DNA of 64,000 nucleotides from Hippophae tibetana (Eukaryota; Streptophyta; Magnoliopsida; Rosales; Elaeagnaceae), in the NCBI GenBank assembly GCA_037013495.1, contig CM072801.1, forward strand, positions 9,844,501 through 9,908,500, written 5' to 3'. Positions 47,701-57,647 of the stretch are shown here, piece after piece (the first letter of the stretch is position 1; every line of letters begins with the position of its first letter). The notes beneath the pieces were generated by a model. It was not told the DNA's origin. It ran no database searches and was given only the letters and a program-made list of their open reading frames with translations. Made by a program: the position numbers and the translations under genes.

Positions 47701-50700
47701 CAGTCTAGCTGGAGATAGCAGTCTAGCTGGAGAATAAAGCTAATCAATGAAGACTAGGTTATATAGCTAATCATTCTAGTAAGAGTTCATCTCTTTTTTG
47801 TCTATTTGAGTCATGTCATTATGGTCAAAAGACTAGGTAATATGTTTCCCAACATTAGATGGTTTTATACACTATAATCTTACAAATGTTAAAATGCCAT
47901 CTACAACGACGACTCATCATACCTAAGAAAGGTGTGAACTGTGGACTTATTTATTACCAACTCCAACTTTGACAGGTGATGAATGTGTCAACAAAGAAGC
48001 TTTATATGTATTGTTAATATTAGCAGCTAGCACAAACTATTGTTTTTCCCGTTATGAATGATTGGGTCTGCATCAGTATTCAGTTGAAGGGATCTCCTTT
48101 TCGTGCTAGAATCTTGAGAGGGGGCATGAGTTCAATGTTCAATTGTTTTGAGTCCCCTCTCTCCATTCCTCCCTTTTACTCCTTGACAAGAGGAGGGTTT
48201 GGATGTTGAATGCATGTTACTATAGATAATATTAGCCTAAAGTGCTCCTTATAATATTGTTCTTAAGTGGTCGAAGGATGTAGGAAAATAAATAGAGTGG
48301 TTGAAGGATGTAAGAAAATAAATGAAGTGGTTGAAGAATGAATAAATAAGGTGGTTGAAGGATGTAGAAAAAAGAAATGTATAGATAATATTTGTGGGTA
48401 GAATTATTTCTTAGTTTTATATTTATGTGGTGTAGATTGCATTGTGAAGACTATAAATAGTTTACCTTGCATTTGGTTTAATCATCCCATCAAAAACAAA
48501 TAAGTCTAAGTATTTGTATTCTTAGTTTAAGTGTGAATTGAGAATTTTCTCTTTAAGTGTTTGTATTTCTCTTCAATTTGTGAGTTGTTTTTGAAAAGTG
48601 TTATAGTGTCTTTTATTGTGGGTATAATACAAGTAGTTTGTTTACTTGTTTTGATCCAATATTAATAAATTTAGAGTGGTGTATTCTAAATTTTACTTAA
48701 CAATTGTTATCAGAGCACGGTCAAGAATCTTTCTTAGTGGGGCTATCTTGAGTCGTGAAGAGTTTGATAATCTGCAAGTTTATTAGTCAAGCTTATTTGG
48801 TATAGTCAAAGTCTTGTCAACACTATGGGTGACTTTCAAGTAGTTGGAAGAATCAAGAAGCTCAACAACAAAAACTATAATACATGGGCAACTGTATGGA
48901 GTTTTACCTATAAGGTCAAGATCTGTGGGAGATTGTTGGTGGTAACGAAGTTACACAACCAATAGCGAAAGATGCATCTTACGAAAGTAGAAAATTAAAG
49001 CAGACAAAGCGATGTTTGCTTTAAAGATCACCGTTGAAGAAGAAATGTTGGAGCATATTTGAGATGCCAAAACACCGAAGGAAGCATGAGATACTCTTGT
49101 TACACTCTTTTCAAAGAAGAATGATACAGGACTGCAACTTCTGGATAACGAGTTGCTATCGATGGCGCAACGCGACATGACCATTTCCCAGTACTTTCAC
49201 AAAGTGAAGTTGTTATGCTGCCAAATTTCAAAGTTAAATCCTAAAACTCCTATTGAGGAAACTAGGATAAAGAGAATAATTATCCATGATGTAAGACCTG
49301 AATATCGAGGGTTTGTTACTGCTATACAAGGATGGTCAACACAACCATCTCTTGTTGAGTTTAAGAATTTATTGGAAAGTCAAGAAGCTATGACTAAGCA
49401 AATGGGAGGAGTCTCGTTGAAGGGTGAAGAAGAAGCGTTTTACACCAGCAAAAGCAAAGACACTTTCAAATGGTGCAATAAAAATGGATTTAAAAATAAT
49501 GGCGACGAAAGAAAAATTTCTCAAGGAAAGGGAGGCTTTGGTTCAAGGGAAGCTTGAAAGAACCGCAATAATAGTAGAAAATTTGATGGTGAATTTTACA
49601 ACTGTAGAAAGATGGGTCATATGGCAAAAGATTGTTAGAGTAAGAAAAAGTTTGATGAAAGTAATACATTTACTTTTAGTTCTAAAGAGTATAGCGAATA
49701 TGGTTGGGATGTCGAAACATTATTCGCTACAGAGGAAGAAGAATTAGCTCTTAAAGTGACAACATTAAAACAGATTAACTACAAGAATGACTAGATCGTA
49801 GATTTGGGCTACTCAAATCATATGGCAAGTGATAAAAATTGGAAAGCATGTCTGAGTACAAGGGAGGTCGTGTAGTGGTGACAATTGACAACTCAAGGTT
49901 ACCAATAGCCCATATTAGTAAGACGATAGTTATGCCTCGATATAATACTAACCAGGTACCTTTTCAAGATATTTATCATGTCCCAAGAATGAAGAAAAAC
50001 TTGCTATATGTGGCTCAATTGATATCATCAGGCCACTATGTCTTGTTCGGTCCCGGAGACGTGTTGATCTCAAAATCTCAGAAACTGACAATGGAAGGGT
50101 AACGATTGGAATCAGTCTACGTGATGTCAATAACATCTGCGTAGGTAGACAGGACAAGAAGAAATGAAACAAAAGATCTATAGCATATGCGGTTAGGTCA
50201 CGTTAGTTATTCCAAGGTAAATGTGATGGTGAAGAAGTCGATGCTTAAAGGGCTTCTTCAACTAGACAGACACGGTTTTTGCAGGATGCTAGTATGGTAA
50301 AGCTCACCAATTGTCATATGAGGAATCGAAGTTCAAAGCAAAAGAACCATTGGAGTTAGTTCACTCTAGTGTATTCAGGCCTATTAAACAACCATCAATT
50401 GGCGGTATGCGATACTTTGTGACATTTATTGACGACTTCTCAAGGTATGTGTGGGTTTTCTATATGAAAGAAAAACCTGACGTATTCTTAAGTTTAAAGA
50501 GTCAACTTAAGGAGAAGTAGGAAAGAAGATCTATTGCTTACGCACAGACAACGGCATAGAATATAGCTCAAGCGAGTTCTCTCAATACCTAAGGGAATAT
50601 CGAATACGTCATCAGTACACTTGTGTCAACATGCCACAACAAAATGGTGTAATAGAGAGAGAGAACTGGCATCTTGCAGAAATTCGTCGAAGTATGTTAC

Positions 50701-53700
50701 ATGAAAAGAATGTACCTGGAAGGTTTTAGGCTGAAGCAATAAAGATTGTAGCCTATGTGATCAATAGACTTCCTCAACAAGGTTAAGATTTATTTCACAC
50801 TTTGAAAAACTGTGCAACATGAAACCTACCGTTAACTACTTTTGAGTATTTGGTTGTGTATGTTATGTATTTGTTCTCGATTATTTATAGAGTAAGTTAG
50901 ACAAGAAAGTTGTTAGATGTATCTTTGTAGGATACGACAGCTAGAGAAAAGGGTGGACATGTTGTGATCCAATGTGTGAAAGATGCTACACTTCACGAGA
51001 TATGGTATTTGAAGAAGCATCTTTTTGGTGGTCCTCAGAGAAAGAGGTGTTGCCATACTCGAGAGAATTTGGAGGCAAGCTGCAACAAAAGATGGGGGAG
51101 CATACTGTTCAACTCCAACCAAGTTCAGGTGAATTCGAAGATCCAAACAATGATGTCAAAGAGTAACTCAAAATCCTTGATAAATTGGCATATATCAACA
51201 ACTAAATGAAGATGGTGGGCCTAGTGAATCGAAAGAATCAATTCCACAATCTCAACTTTGAAGGTAAACAAGAACACAAAGGGCAAATCCCAAATATGCC
51301 AATGCGGCTATAATTAAAGAAGCAATAGAATCTGAGACGTTCGAAAAAGCATCACAAAAATTTGAGTGGATGACAGCTATGAAAGAAGAGATTGATACAC
51401 TTAGCAAAATCAAACTTGGGATCTGGTGCAAAAACCAGGATATGTGAAACCCATATCTTATAAGTGGGTTTACAAGATAAAGCATCATCCAGATGGGTCA
51501 ATTGAGAGATATAAGACACAATTGGTAGCTTGTGGTTTCTCTCAACAGTACAGACTAGACTATGATGAAACGTTTAGTCCGATGATGAAACTTATAACTA
51601 TACGAGTCTTACTTGCACTTGCAGCTAACAAAGACTGAAATTTATAGCAAATGGATATGAAGAATGTTTTTTTTCATGAAGAGTTAGATCGAGAGATCTA
51701 CATGATCCAACCAATGGATTTTTAGAACCAAGATCATCCTGAATATGTGTGTAAGCTGCAAAAAGCACTTTACAAATTGAAATAGGCACCCAGGGCATGA
51801 TATGGTAAGATTATTAAATTTTTAACAGAGTGGCTATTCAGTAACACTTGCAGATTCCAGCTTGTTTTTCAAAGCCAATGAAGGAAAGTTAGCTATCGTA
51901 CTAGTGTACGTAGATGATTTAATCATAACTGGTGATGATAAGGTAGAAATTCTTTGAACAAAGGAGAATTTATTAGTCCGTTTCCAGATGAAGGAACTTG
52001 GACAACTCAAGCACTTCTTTGGTCTAGAGGTTGACCGCACACAAGAAGAAATATTTCTTTATCAACAAAAATATTCCAAAGATTTGATGAAAGATGTTTG
52101 GAATGTTTGAATGCAAATCGATTTTGACGCTGATGGAACCAAATGTCAAAATGTGTGCACATGAAGGAAAAGATTTGGAAGATGCAACAATGTATCGAAA
52201 ATTGATAGGTAGTCTGATCTATTTAACCTTAACTCGACCTGACATTTCTTATGCAGTTAGTGTAATGAGTCGGTACATGCAAAATCCAAAGAAAACTCAT
52301 TTGGAAGCAGTTCGACGATCTAATACTGAGATATGTGAAAAGTATAATTGGCTATGGTCTTTTGTACAAGAAAGGTGAAAACGAAAAGTTTGTTGGTTAC
52401 TGCGATGCTGACTATGTAGGAGATCAACAACTGGGTATGTGTTTAAGCTTGGTTCTAGAACAATTTCTTGGTGTAGAAAGGGACAATCGACAGTATTATT
52501 ATCAACCGTTGAAGCTGAGTATCGAGCAGCAACAATGGCACCTCAAGAGAGTATATGGTTGATACAGCTAATGAATAATCTACAACAACCAATAGATTAT
52601 GTAGTTTCGTTATACTGTGACAATCAGTCGGCAATTCGTTTGGCAGAGAATCTAGTCTTTCATGTAAGAATTAAGCATGTTGAAATGCACTATCACTTTA
52701 TCAGAGAAGATGTTCTACAAGAAGAAATTGAGATGAGGCAAATCAAGATAAATGATCAAGTTGTAGACTTTTTCACTCACAAAAAGCTTAAGCGTTGGTA
52801 AGTTCGAAATGTTTCGTCGTTGACACAGTAAAAATAGTGAGAGTTGGTGTTGAGAGAGAGTTGAAATGTAGATAAATAAATGGAGTGGTTGAAGGATGTA
52901 GAAAAGAGAAGTGTGTTTGTGTGGTGTAGATTGCATGGTGAGAACTATAAATAGCTTATCTTGCATTCACATCAATTTTCGGGCTTCGCTGTTATCCGCT
53001 ACATTCAAATGACTTTGAGGTTGAATCATTTTTTTATCTGTTTTTTTTTTTTGAAGCAAAGGGTGAATAAAAAAAAAGAAATGTTGTTTTTTTTTAAAAA
53101 AAAATCGAAATTCTTTTTTATCAAAATTTTATTTTTGTTTTACTTTCCATTACCCACTTATGAAAGGGCAAGCTGATACAATAGGCATTGCAATGCGAAG
53201 AGTTTTACTTGGAGAAATAGAAGGAACACCAAAAACAAATAATTCTTTGTATTTTTAGTTTGAGTGTGAATTGAGTTTTTTCTTTGAGTGTTTGTATTTC
53301 TCTTCAATTTGTGAGTTGAATTTGAAAAATGTTATACTGTCTTTTATTATGAGTATAATACAAGTAGTTTGTTCAATTATTTGGATCCAATGAGTAAATT
53401 TAGAGTTGTGTATTCTAAATTTTACTCAACATAAGTTTCCTCTCATCGCTTTAGTTGCATGATTTACGTAAGATTTTTTTAATCAAATCATGATCCAGTA
53501 CAATGTGTCCTTGGGATTCCCTAAATGATATGACATAACCTTTTTAACAAATAATACACTTCAAAGGTTTGACATGCATAAGGTCTTATGTTGTGAATTT
53601 ATCCGTGGAGTATGGTTATCTGAATTTCATCATAAGTTTGTACTGCTGAATGTTTGAGTAGGTGGTTCGATAATTTTAAGTAATTGATATTTCGATAAAT

Positions 53701-56700
53701 ATATGCTCTTCAATATTGGAGTAGATTTGCTATTAGTTTGAAAATGTCTTGTTAGAAGTGTATCTGTAAAGTTGCTTCCTTTTAAACTGAAAGCTCTCAA
53801 ATGAACTATTCATATCCTTTTCCTCTAATTATTTTTCCTTTCCCTTCTAGCAGAAAACTGGGCCTGTTTTTGGCTGACTTGTAAGATTGGCTTGTTGGCC
53901 AAACCAGTGCGCACCCCTTCTATTTCTATACATAGTTATGATTATGAAAGCATTTTCTTGCACTACCAGCCTAAACATCAGGCTGACCGAACTGCCTTGT
54001 CTTTTAAAAAAAATATATCACTGCTATTGCTGGGACTATAAAACTAATGCGCAATGCAAAAGCTGAGCTCATATTTCTCTGGGCATAAAATGATTTGTTC
54101 ATAAACGTTTTGTATATTCTGAAATGGACATTTTTTTCTTTCCTAAATTTAGGAGAAAACTTGCACAGATAGTTGGGACTTTTGGGTGTTATTCTGTTTA
54201 AATGCCTTGTCATGGAAAAGCAATAATTTATGGCTAAATGCCCTATTAGACAAGTAAATGAAGCAATTCCATTTGTGGCCACCTAGGTCAAGGGTATCAT
54301 TTTAACTTATGCATGGCACCAATAACATCTGGTACTTTTTTTTAATATAACTCAAGTATATGATGCATTGTCATTTAGGTTCTCAAGAGAAAAAATTGAA
54401 CAACAAAAACAAAGGTAGAAGTACAAGTTCTTCAAGTGATCTGTGATAGTGTGCTGTTTTAGTTCCCTTAAAACCTCTCTTACTGGAATTTATATTCCCT
54501 ATGATTCTGACATTTTCTCCCCACTCAGTTAGAGAAGGAGGCTCTTGTCAAAGGCGTTCCAGTAGCACAAACCCTTGACATAGATATCCCACCACCACGC
54601 CCTAAAAGGAAACCAAGTTTTCCTTATCCCCGAAAGACTGGTACTACTATTTCCACATCTCAGATTGGAGCAAAGGATGGGAAACCTTCATCTCAGTCTC
54701 CTTTGCAGTGTAAACAAGTACTTGATTTGAAGAAAGAACCAACTCTAAAGGTTGTTATTCTTTTTTCCTTTATGATAATTTCAAACTTGTAAATAACTCG
54801 TCTTGAGGCTTCTCCGGTTATTGTGCAGAGATCTGGTGATGAAGAAAAGACAGGAAATGCAAAAGAAAATCAAGAAGAAAATTGTTCAGAAGGTTTGACA
54901 GGGCTTGATGAAGCTGATTGTTCTTCTGTTTGTTCTGGAAAAAAGGGTTTCTTGACTCTTTCACCCATGACCCTCAGAAATGCTTCCATTGTAACTGAGT
55001 TTGTGCCTTTAATTAGAAAGTCAAATCAAGATGAAAGAAATACTTTATTTAACAGTGAACTTAAAGGAAATGAAAATTTGGAGAAAAGTGATTTTAAACA
55101 GATGATGGATCAAGATTATGACAGAATTAAAGGATCGGATAATTTCAATAGTTCACCAAAGGAGTTGGTTCAAGGTGAGAAAACAGATAACCTGAACTGC
55201 AGATTTTCTATTGAAGGGATGGGTAATAATTACCCAAGACATGCACCAGTGCATGTTTTGGATGGGAGCCTAGGGAAAAACAATGAAACTCCTTCCTCAA
55301 ATATGACATTCCAAGGAAGCATAATTCATCCAGTGGGAGAGGATTGTGGGCATCCTAACCAGTGTGTGAATCCACATGCATCTACTAGCATTGAACATCA
55401 AAGTGATGCATCAAAATCTTCAGTTCATCAAACCTTTTCAGCCATCCAACCTCCCTTTACCCAAATTCTACATAATCGAGACAACTATCAACCATTTCTT
55501 CATCTGTCCTCCGCATTTTCCAGTCTTATTGTATCAACACTGGTGCAAAACCCTGCAGCACATGCTGCAGCCAGTTTTACAGCTTCCTTTTGGCCGCATG
55601 CAAATTTGGAAACATCATCAGATTATCTTGCATGCAACCAAGGTGCAATTCCACCCAGACAGATGAACTCTACTCCAAGTATGGCAGCAATAGCTGCTGC
55701 TACTGTATCAGCTGCCACTGCATGGTGGGCTGCCCATGGACTGCTTCCGTTGTGTACTCCTCTTCAGCCTGGTTTTACCTGTGCTCATGTTTCCACAAGT
55801 GGAGCTCCAATGGATACTGCTCAAGCTCCTTCAGCCAAGAAAGAAACAGGAGAGAATTCTCTTAACCTTGCCACACAAGATCACATGGATCCAGAATACT
55901 CTGTAGCATTACAAGTTCAAAAATCAGCTTCTAAAACACCTATTCCATCACTGTCAGACTCTGAGGAGAGTAGGGCTCCAGAGCGTGATTATGGATCAAA
56001 AGCAGCAGATCTGGAGAAAGCAACAGTAGATACAGAACAACCTAACTCAAGTATAGCAAAGAGCAGAAAGCCAGTTGACCGTTCCTCATGTGGATCAAAC
56101 ACAGCTTCCAGCAGTGAAGTGGAGACAGATGCTTTAGAGAAGCGTGATAAAGCGAAGGAAGAGTTAAAAGAACAAGATGCAGACCATCTAGCTTCTGAGT
56201 CAACTATTGGTCGCATTAGAAGCATCAATAACATAAATGATTCCTGGAAGGAGGTCTCAGAAGAGGTATATATGCATTCATTTATTGAAGGATTGTTGCT
56301 AATTTGATATTGCAGAAATATATCTTCTCTAATTACTTTGTTTTCTTTGTCAGGGGCGGCTAGCATTTCAAGCACTTTTCACAAGAGAGGTATTGCCGCA
56401 AAGCTTTTCACCTCCACCCAACATGATTAATAAGGAGCATCATAATAATGGTGTGGAAGAAGGTAAGCAAAAGAAAGAAATGAAAAATGGAGATTCATCA
56501 CTATTAGACCTTAACAGCAAAATATGGAGTTCTATCTCTAATCTTCAAGAACCAGAGAACACATCGTGCAGAAGTGAAGACATTGGTGATGAGGGGCTGC
56601 TAACAATAGGCCCCAGGCTTGGAAAGCTTAAGACTCGTCGAACAGGATTCAGACCTTACAAAAGGTGCTCAGTAGAGGCCAAGGAGAGTATAGTGGAAAG

Positions 56701-56767
56701 AAACGGCTGTCAAGGTGAAGAGAAAGTCCCCAAAAGATTACGGATGGAAGGGGAGGCTTCGACTTGA
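41706..56767 (+). CDS. LHY: LHY (CCA1/LHY-type) circadian clock MYB transcription factor
   Basis: Morning-phased nuclear repressor of the plant clock, binding evening elements in targets such as TOC1 and PRR genes. Six coding exons, all phase-consistent with GT-AG borders: 41706-41744, 41869-41980, 42241-42302, 54529-54750, 54829-56265, 56354-56767 (2286 bp, 761 residues, normal for LHY). The single SHAQKF-type MYB repeat spans 14-71 ([14 protein letters not shown] to SHAQKFFSK). The proline-rich conserved block [13 protein letters not shown] is at 88-100. Also present are the Ala/Trp block ([19 protein letters not shown]) in exon 5 and the C-terminal [18 protein letters not shown]. The ATG was chosen because [13 protein letters not shown] joins directly to the MYB exon as in other LHY proteins; an in-frame TTG upstream is in the leader. 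The intron after the MYB exons is 12.2 kb because two retroelements sit in it, in sense orientation. The coding sequence itself is undamaged. Confidence 0.96.
42303..43043 (+). other. LHY intron 3, native left part
   Basis: Single-copy-looking intron sequence between the donor (AAG|GTCAATTGG) and the first insertion. No gene is recognised. An open frame near 42099-42281 on minus spans intron 2 and exon 3 and is a shadow. Confidence 0.7.
43039..43043. repeat. Target-site duplication AATAT of the 124-bp LTR element
   Basis: AATAT at 43039-43043 and again at 47057-47061, directly abutting the LTR ends; perfect 5-bp duplication. Confidence 0.92.
43044..43167 (+). repeat. 5' LTR (124 bp) of the first LHY-intron element
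   Basis: TGTTGAAGGATTGTATTGTC to TTATATAACA. It ends in a TATATAA-like box, so promoter and terminus overlap, as in very short LTRs. PBS TGGTATCAGAGC follows without a gap. Confidence 0.95.
43168..43179 (+). promoter_or_regulatory. Primer-binding site, perfect initiator tRNA-Met type
   Basis: TGGTATCAGAGC, identical to the plant copia/TRIM consensus, directly after the 5' LTR. Confidence 0.92.
43311..43552 (+). repeat. Tandem repeat in the leader of the first LHY-intron element
   Basis: Two diverged units of about 122 bp, each beginning TCACCGCCGACACAGG and ending near GTCAAATTCCACGC. Unit 1 is about 43311-43431 and unit 2 about 43434-43552. This is the most GC-rich stretch of the window. 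Several overlapping open frames on both strands here are by-products of the repeat. Confidence 0.85.
43774..46866 (+). pseudogene. Truncated copia gag-pol of the first LHY-intron element
   Basis: Gag starts at ATG 43774 (MVEKKSNVV) with a retrotran-gag body and an intact zinc knuckle [14 protein letters not shown] (about 44533-44574). Protease keeps its catalytic [10 protein letters not shown] (44782-44811). The integrase zinc region ([15 protein letters not shown]) and core ([18 protein letters not shown]) are readable. RT runs from [15 protein letters not shown] to [11 protein letters not shown] and ends there. Damage is light: single stops at 44449, 44779 and 45049, each explained by one C-to-T or G-to-A change, a small deletion near 45510 and a stop near 45962. 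This is a young, lightly decayed copy. Confidence 0.92.
46867..46932 (+). other. Second PBS-like motif plus short terminal domain ending in a purine tract
   Basis: TGGTATCAAAGC (46867-46878) is followed by 54 bp ending GATGTGAGGGGG, directly before the 3' LTR. On its own, a 124-bp LTR, this 66-bp interior and another 124-bp LTR would make a TRIM of about 314 bp, a normal TRIM size. The purine tract is the plus-strand primer. Confidence 0.65.
46933..47056 (+). repeat. 3' LTR (124 bp) of the first LHY-intron element
   Basis: TGTTAAAGGATTGTATTGTC to TTATATAACA; about 118 of 124 positions match the 5' LTR. Confidence 0.95.
47057..48257 (+). other. LHY intron 3, native middle part
   Basis: About 1.2 kb between the two insertions. 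No coding frame, repeat family or RNA gene is recognised. A short local direct repeat (GCTATAGCAGTCTAGCTGGA region, about 47690-47730) is the only structure seen. Confidence 0.65.
48258..48702 (+). repeat. 5' LTR of the second LHY-intron element, with a minisatellite
   Basis: Contains about four imperfect 32-37 bp units built on GTGGTTGAAGGATGTAG plus AAAATAAAT (about 48266-48375). The 3' LTR has about two such units at about 52872-52910, so the array changed length after insertion. The left end is placed at TGTTCTTAAG by alignment to the 3' LTR and is approximate. Confidence 0.8.
48825..52801 (+). pseudogene. Decayed gag-pol of the second LHY-intron copia element
   Basis: Gag, protease, integrase, RT and RNase H follow each other in copia order but are broken by more than ten stops or frameshifts. 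Readable pieces include [18 protein letters not shown] (gag), [17 protein letters not shown] (RT), [12 protein letters not shown] with [20 protein letters not shown] (connection) and [18 protein letters not shown] (RNase H). It is not capable of encoding a working enzyme. Confidence 0.88.
52970..53029 (-). pseudogene. rpl14: Plastid rpl14 fragment (first 20 codons) in nuclear DNA
   Basis: Read on the minus strand from ATG at 53029 it gives 20 codons, starting [14 protein letters not shown], the N-terminus of plastid ribosomal protein L14, then EARKLM where the conserved protein has GARKLM. The Gly-to-Glu change is one G-to-A step. The following A/T homopolymer tract (53030-53153) fits the plastid spacer upstream of rpl14. 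It is an inert fragment. Confidence 0.85.
53154..53228 (+). pseudogene. rpoA: Plastid rpoA fragment (25 codons) in nuclear DNA
   Basis: Reads [16 protein letters not shown] then VLLGEIEGT on the plus strand, matching the N-terminal region of the plastid RNA polymerase alpha subunit, with Ala to Val at one position (a C-to-T step). Its strand is opposite to the rpl14 piece, although both genes are transcribed the same way in the plastid, so the two pieces were joined out of their normal arrangement. Confidence 0.88.
53432..54528 (+). other. LHY intron 3, native right part
   Basis: About 1.1 kb up to the acceptor TTCTCCCCACTCAG before exon 4. No gene is seen; the minus-strand open frame 54004-54282 has no family features. 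Confidence 0.7.
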
Positions 56768-57647
56768 AATTTGATTTTGCATGCAATCTTAGGAAGACTT
56801 CATGGTTGCATGCAATTTCTAAATTATCCTGTTTTTCTATTATCCTCTTCTTCATAACTCACTCAACGAAACTTGTTCTCTAGGGGTGTACTAAATATTA
56901 TATCTACATATGCCTATATAATATATAGTCACTAAATTGTAAGAAACATTGCTAATTTAATTACAGCCCGCCCTTGCATTACTGCTTTATTTGATTTCTA
57001 TTTGTTCCCTTGTTGCATGGTTCAGGTCCGTGTGAACATAAACAGATGATGAATTGCTTTCTGATGTAAGTACCAAGTTATTACATTCTTTCTAAAAGCA
57101 CATTCTCTTAAAACCGATTGACTGAAATCACTGTCGAAAAAAGCACAAGCTAATAGATCCTAAATCAAGAAAAACCATAAATCAGCATGCATCACTCGCG
57201 TTGGTAAGCCCCACATAAATAACGATAAAACCAATTTGAAAATAGACGGAAACTCGATGGATGTCTTCTCTGATAAAGAAATTTTTATGAGCAATTTCTG
57301 AAGTACGCAGCTGTACAGTTCAAGGTTTTATATATATATTTACAGTTTTTCTTAAAAAAAATTAATTAATTAATTAAAAAAGAAAAACAGGTAGCTTGTT
57401 TACACAAAACTGATCAATAATGACCACCCTGCTTAAGATTGCCGACTCCATTATACACATCGAAACGTATGTAACCCATCAAAGTCCTCGGTATATCATC
57501 CAAAAAAACAGTCTAGCATATGCCCCAAGTCATCAGAGTTAGAAACTGGTCGTTGACTGTTTTCTACCGTAATACCAGTGACCTGCATCAAAAAATAAGG
57601 CAGGAGCTGTAAGAATTCCTGTACATAATCAACAGTCTCTACTTCGT
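56768..57647. other. Convergent 3' region between LHY and ATG1
   Basis: 880 bp shared by the two convergent genes' 3' untranslated regions. Possible poly(A)-rich signals occur on both strands (ATATAATATATAG near 56917; TTAATTAATTAATTAATT near 57361). No coding frame or RNA gene is recognised. Confidence 0.55.

Larger units (their letters stand above)
48258..53431 (+). mobile_element. Decayed copia element in LHY intron 3, with plastid DNA inside its 3' LTR
   Basis: LTRs at 48258-48702 (445 bp) and 52848-53431 (584 bp, enlarged by the plastid insertion), both ending ATTTTAC(T/C)(T/C)AACA. The PBS-like TTGTTATCAGAGC is at about 48705. Internal region: gag from ATG 48825 ([12 protein letters not shown]), knuckle remnant near 49600 ([12 protein letters not shown], first Cys lost), protease remnant ([12 protein letters not shown]), integrase pieces ([17 protein letters not shown] at about 50427), RT ([19 protein letters not shown] at about 51459; [13 protein letters not shown] split by a frameshift near 51900) and RNase H. 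It has numerous stops and frameshifts. No matching target duplication is visible (AATAT versus TAAGT), so an end may have been altered. It is older than the neighbouring 124-bp LTR element. Confidence 0.9.
52848..53431 (+). repeat. 3' LTR of the second LHY-intron element, interrupted
   Basis: Left part (52848-52968) and right part (about 53229-53431) match the 5' LTR. Between them lies about 260 bp of foreign sequence that replaces about 18 bp of LTR. A purine-rich AATAGTGAGAGTTGG tract precedes it. Confidence 0.85.
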
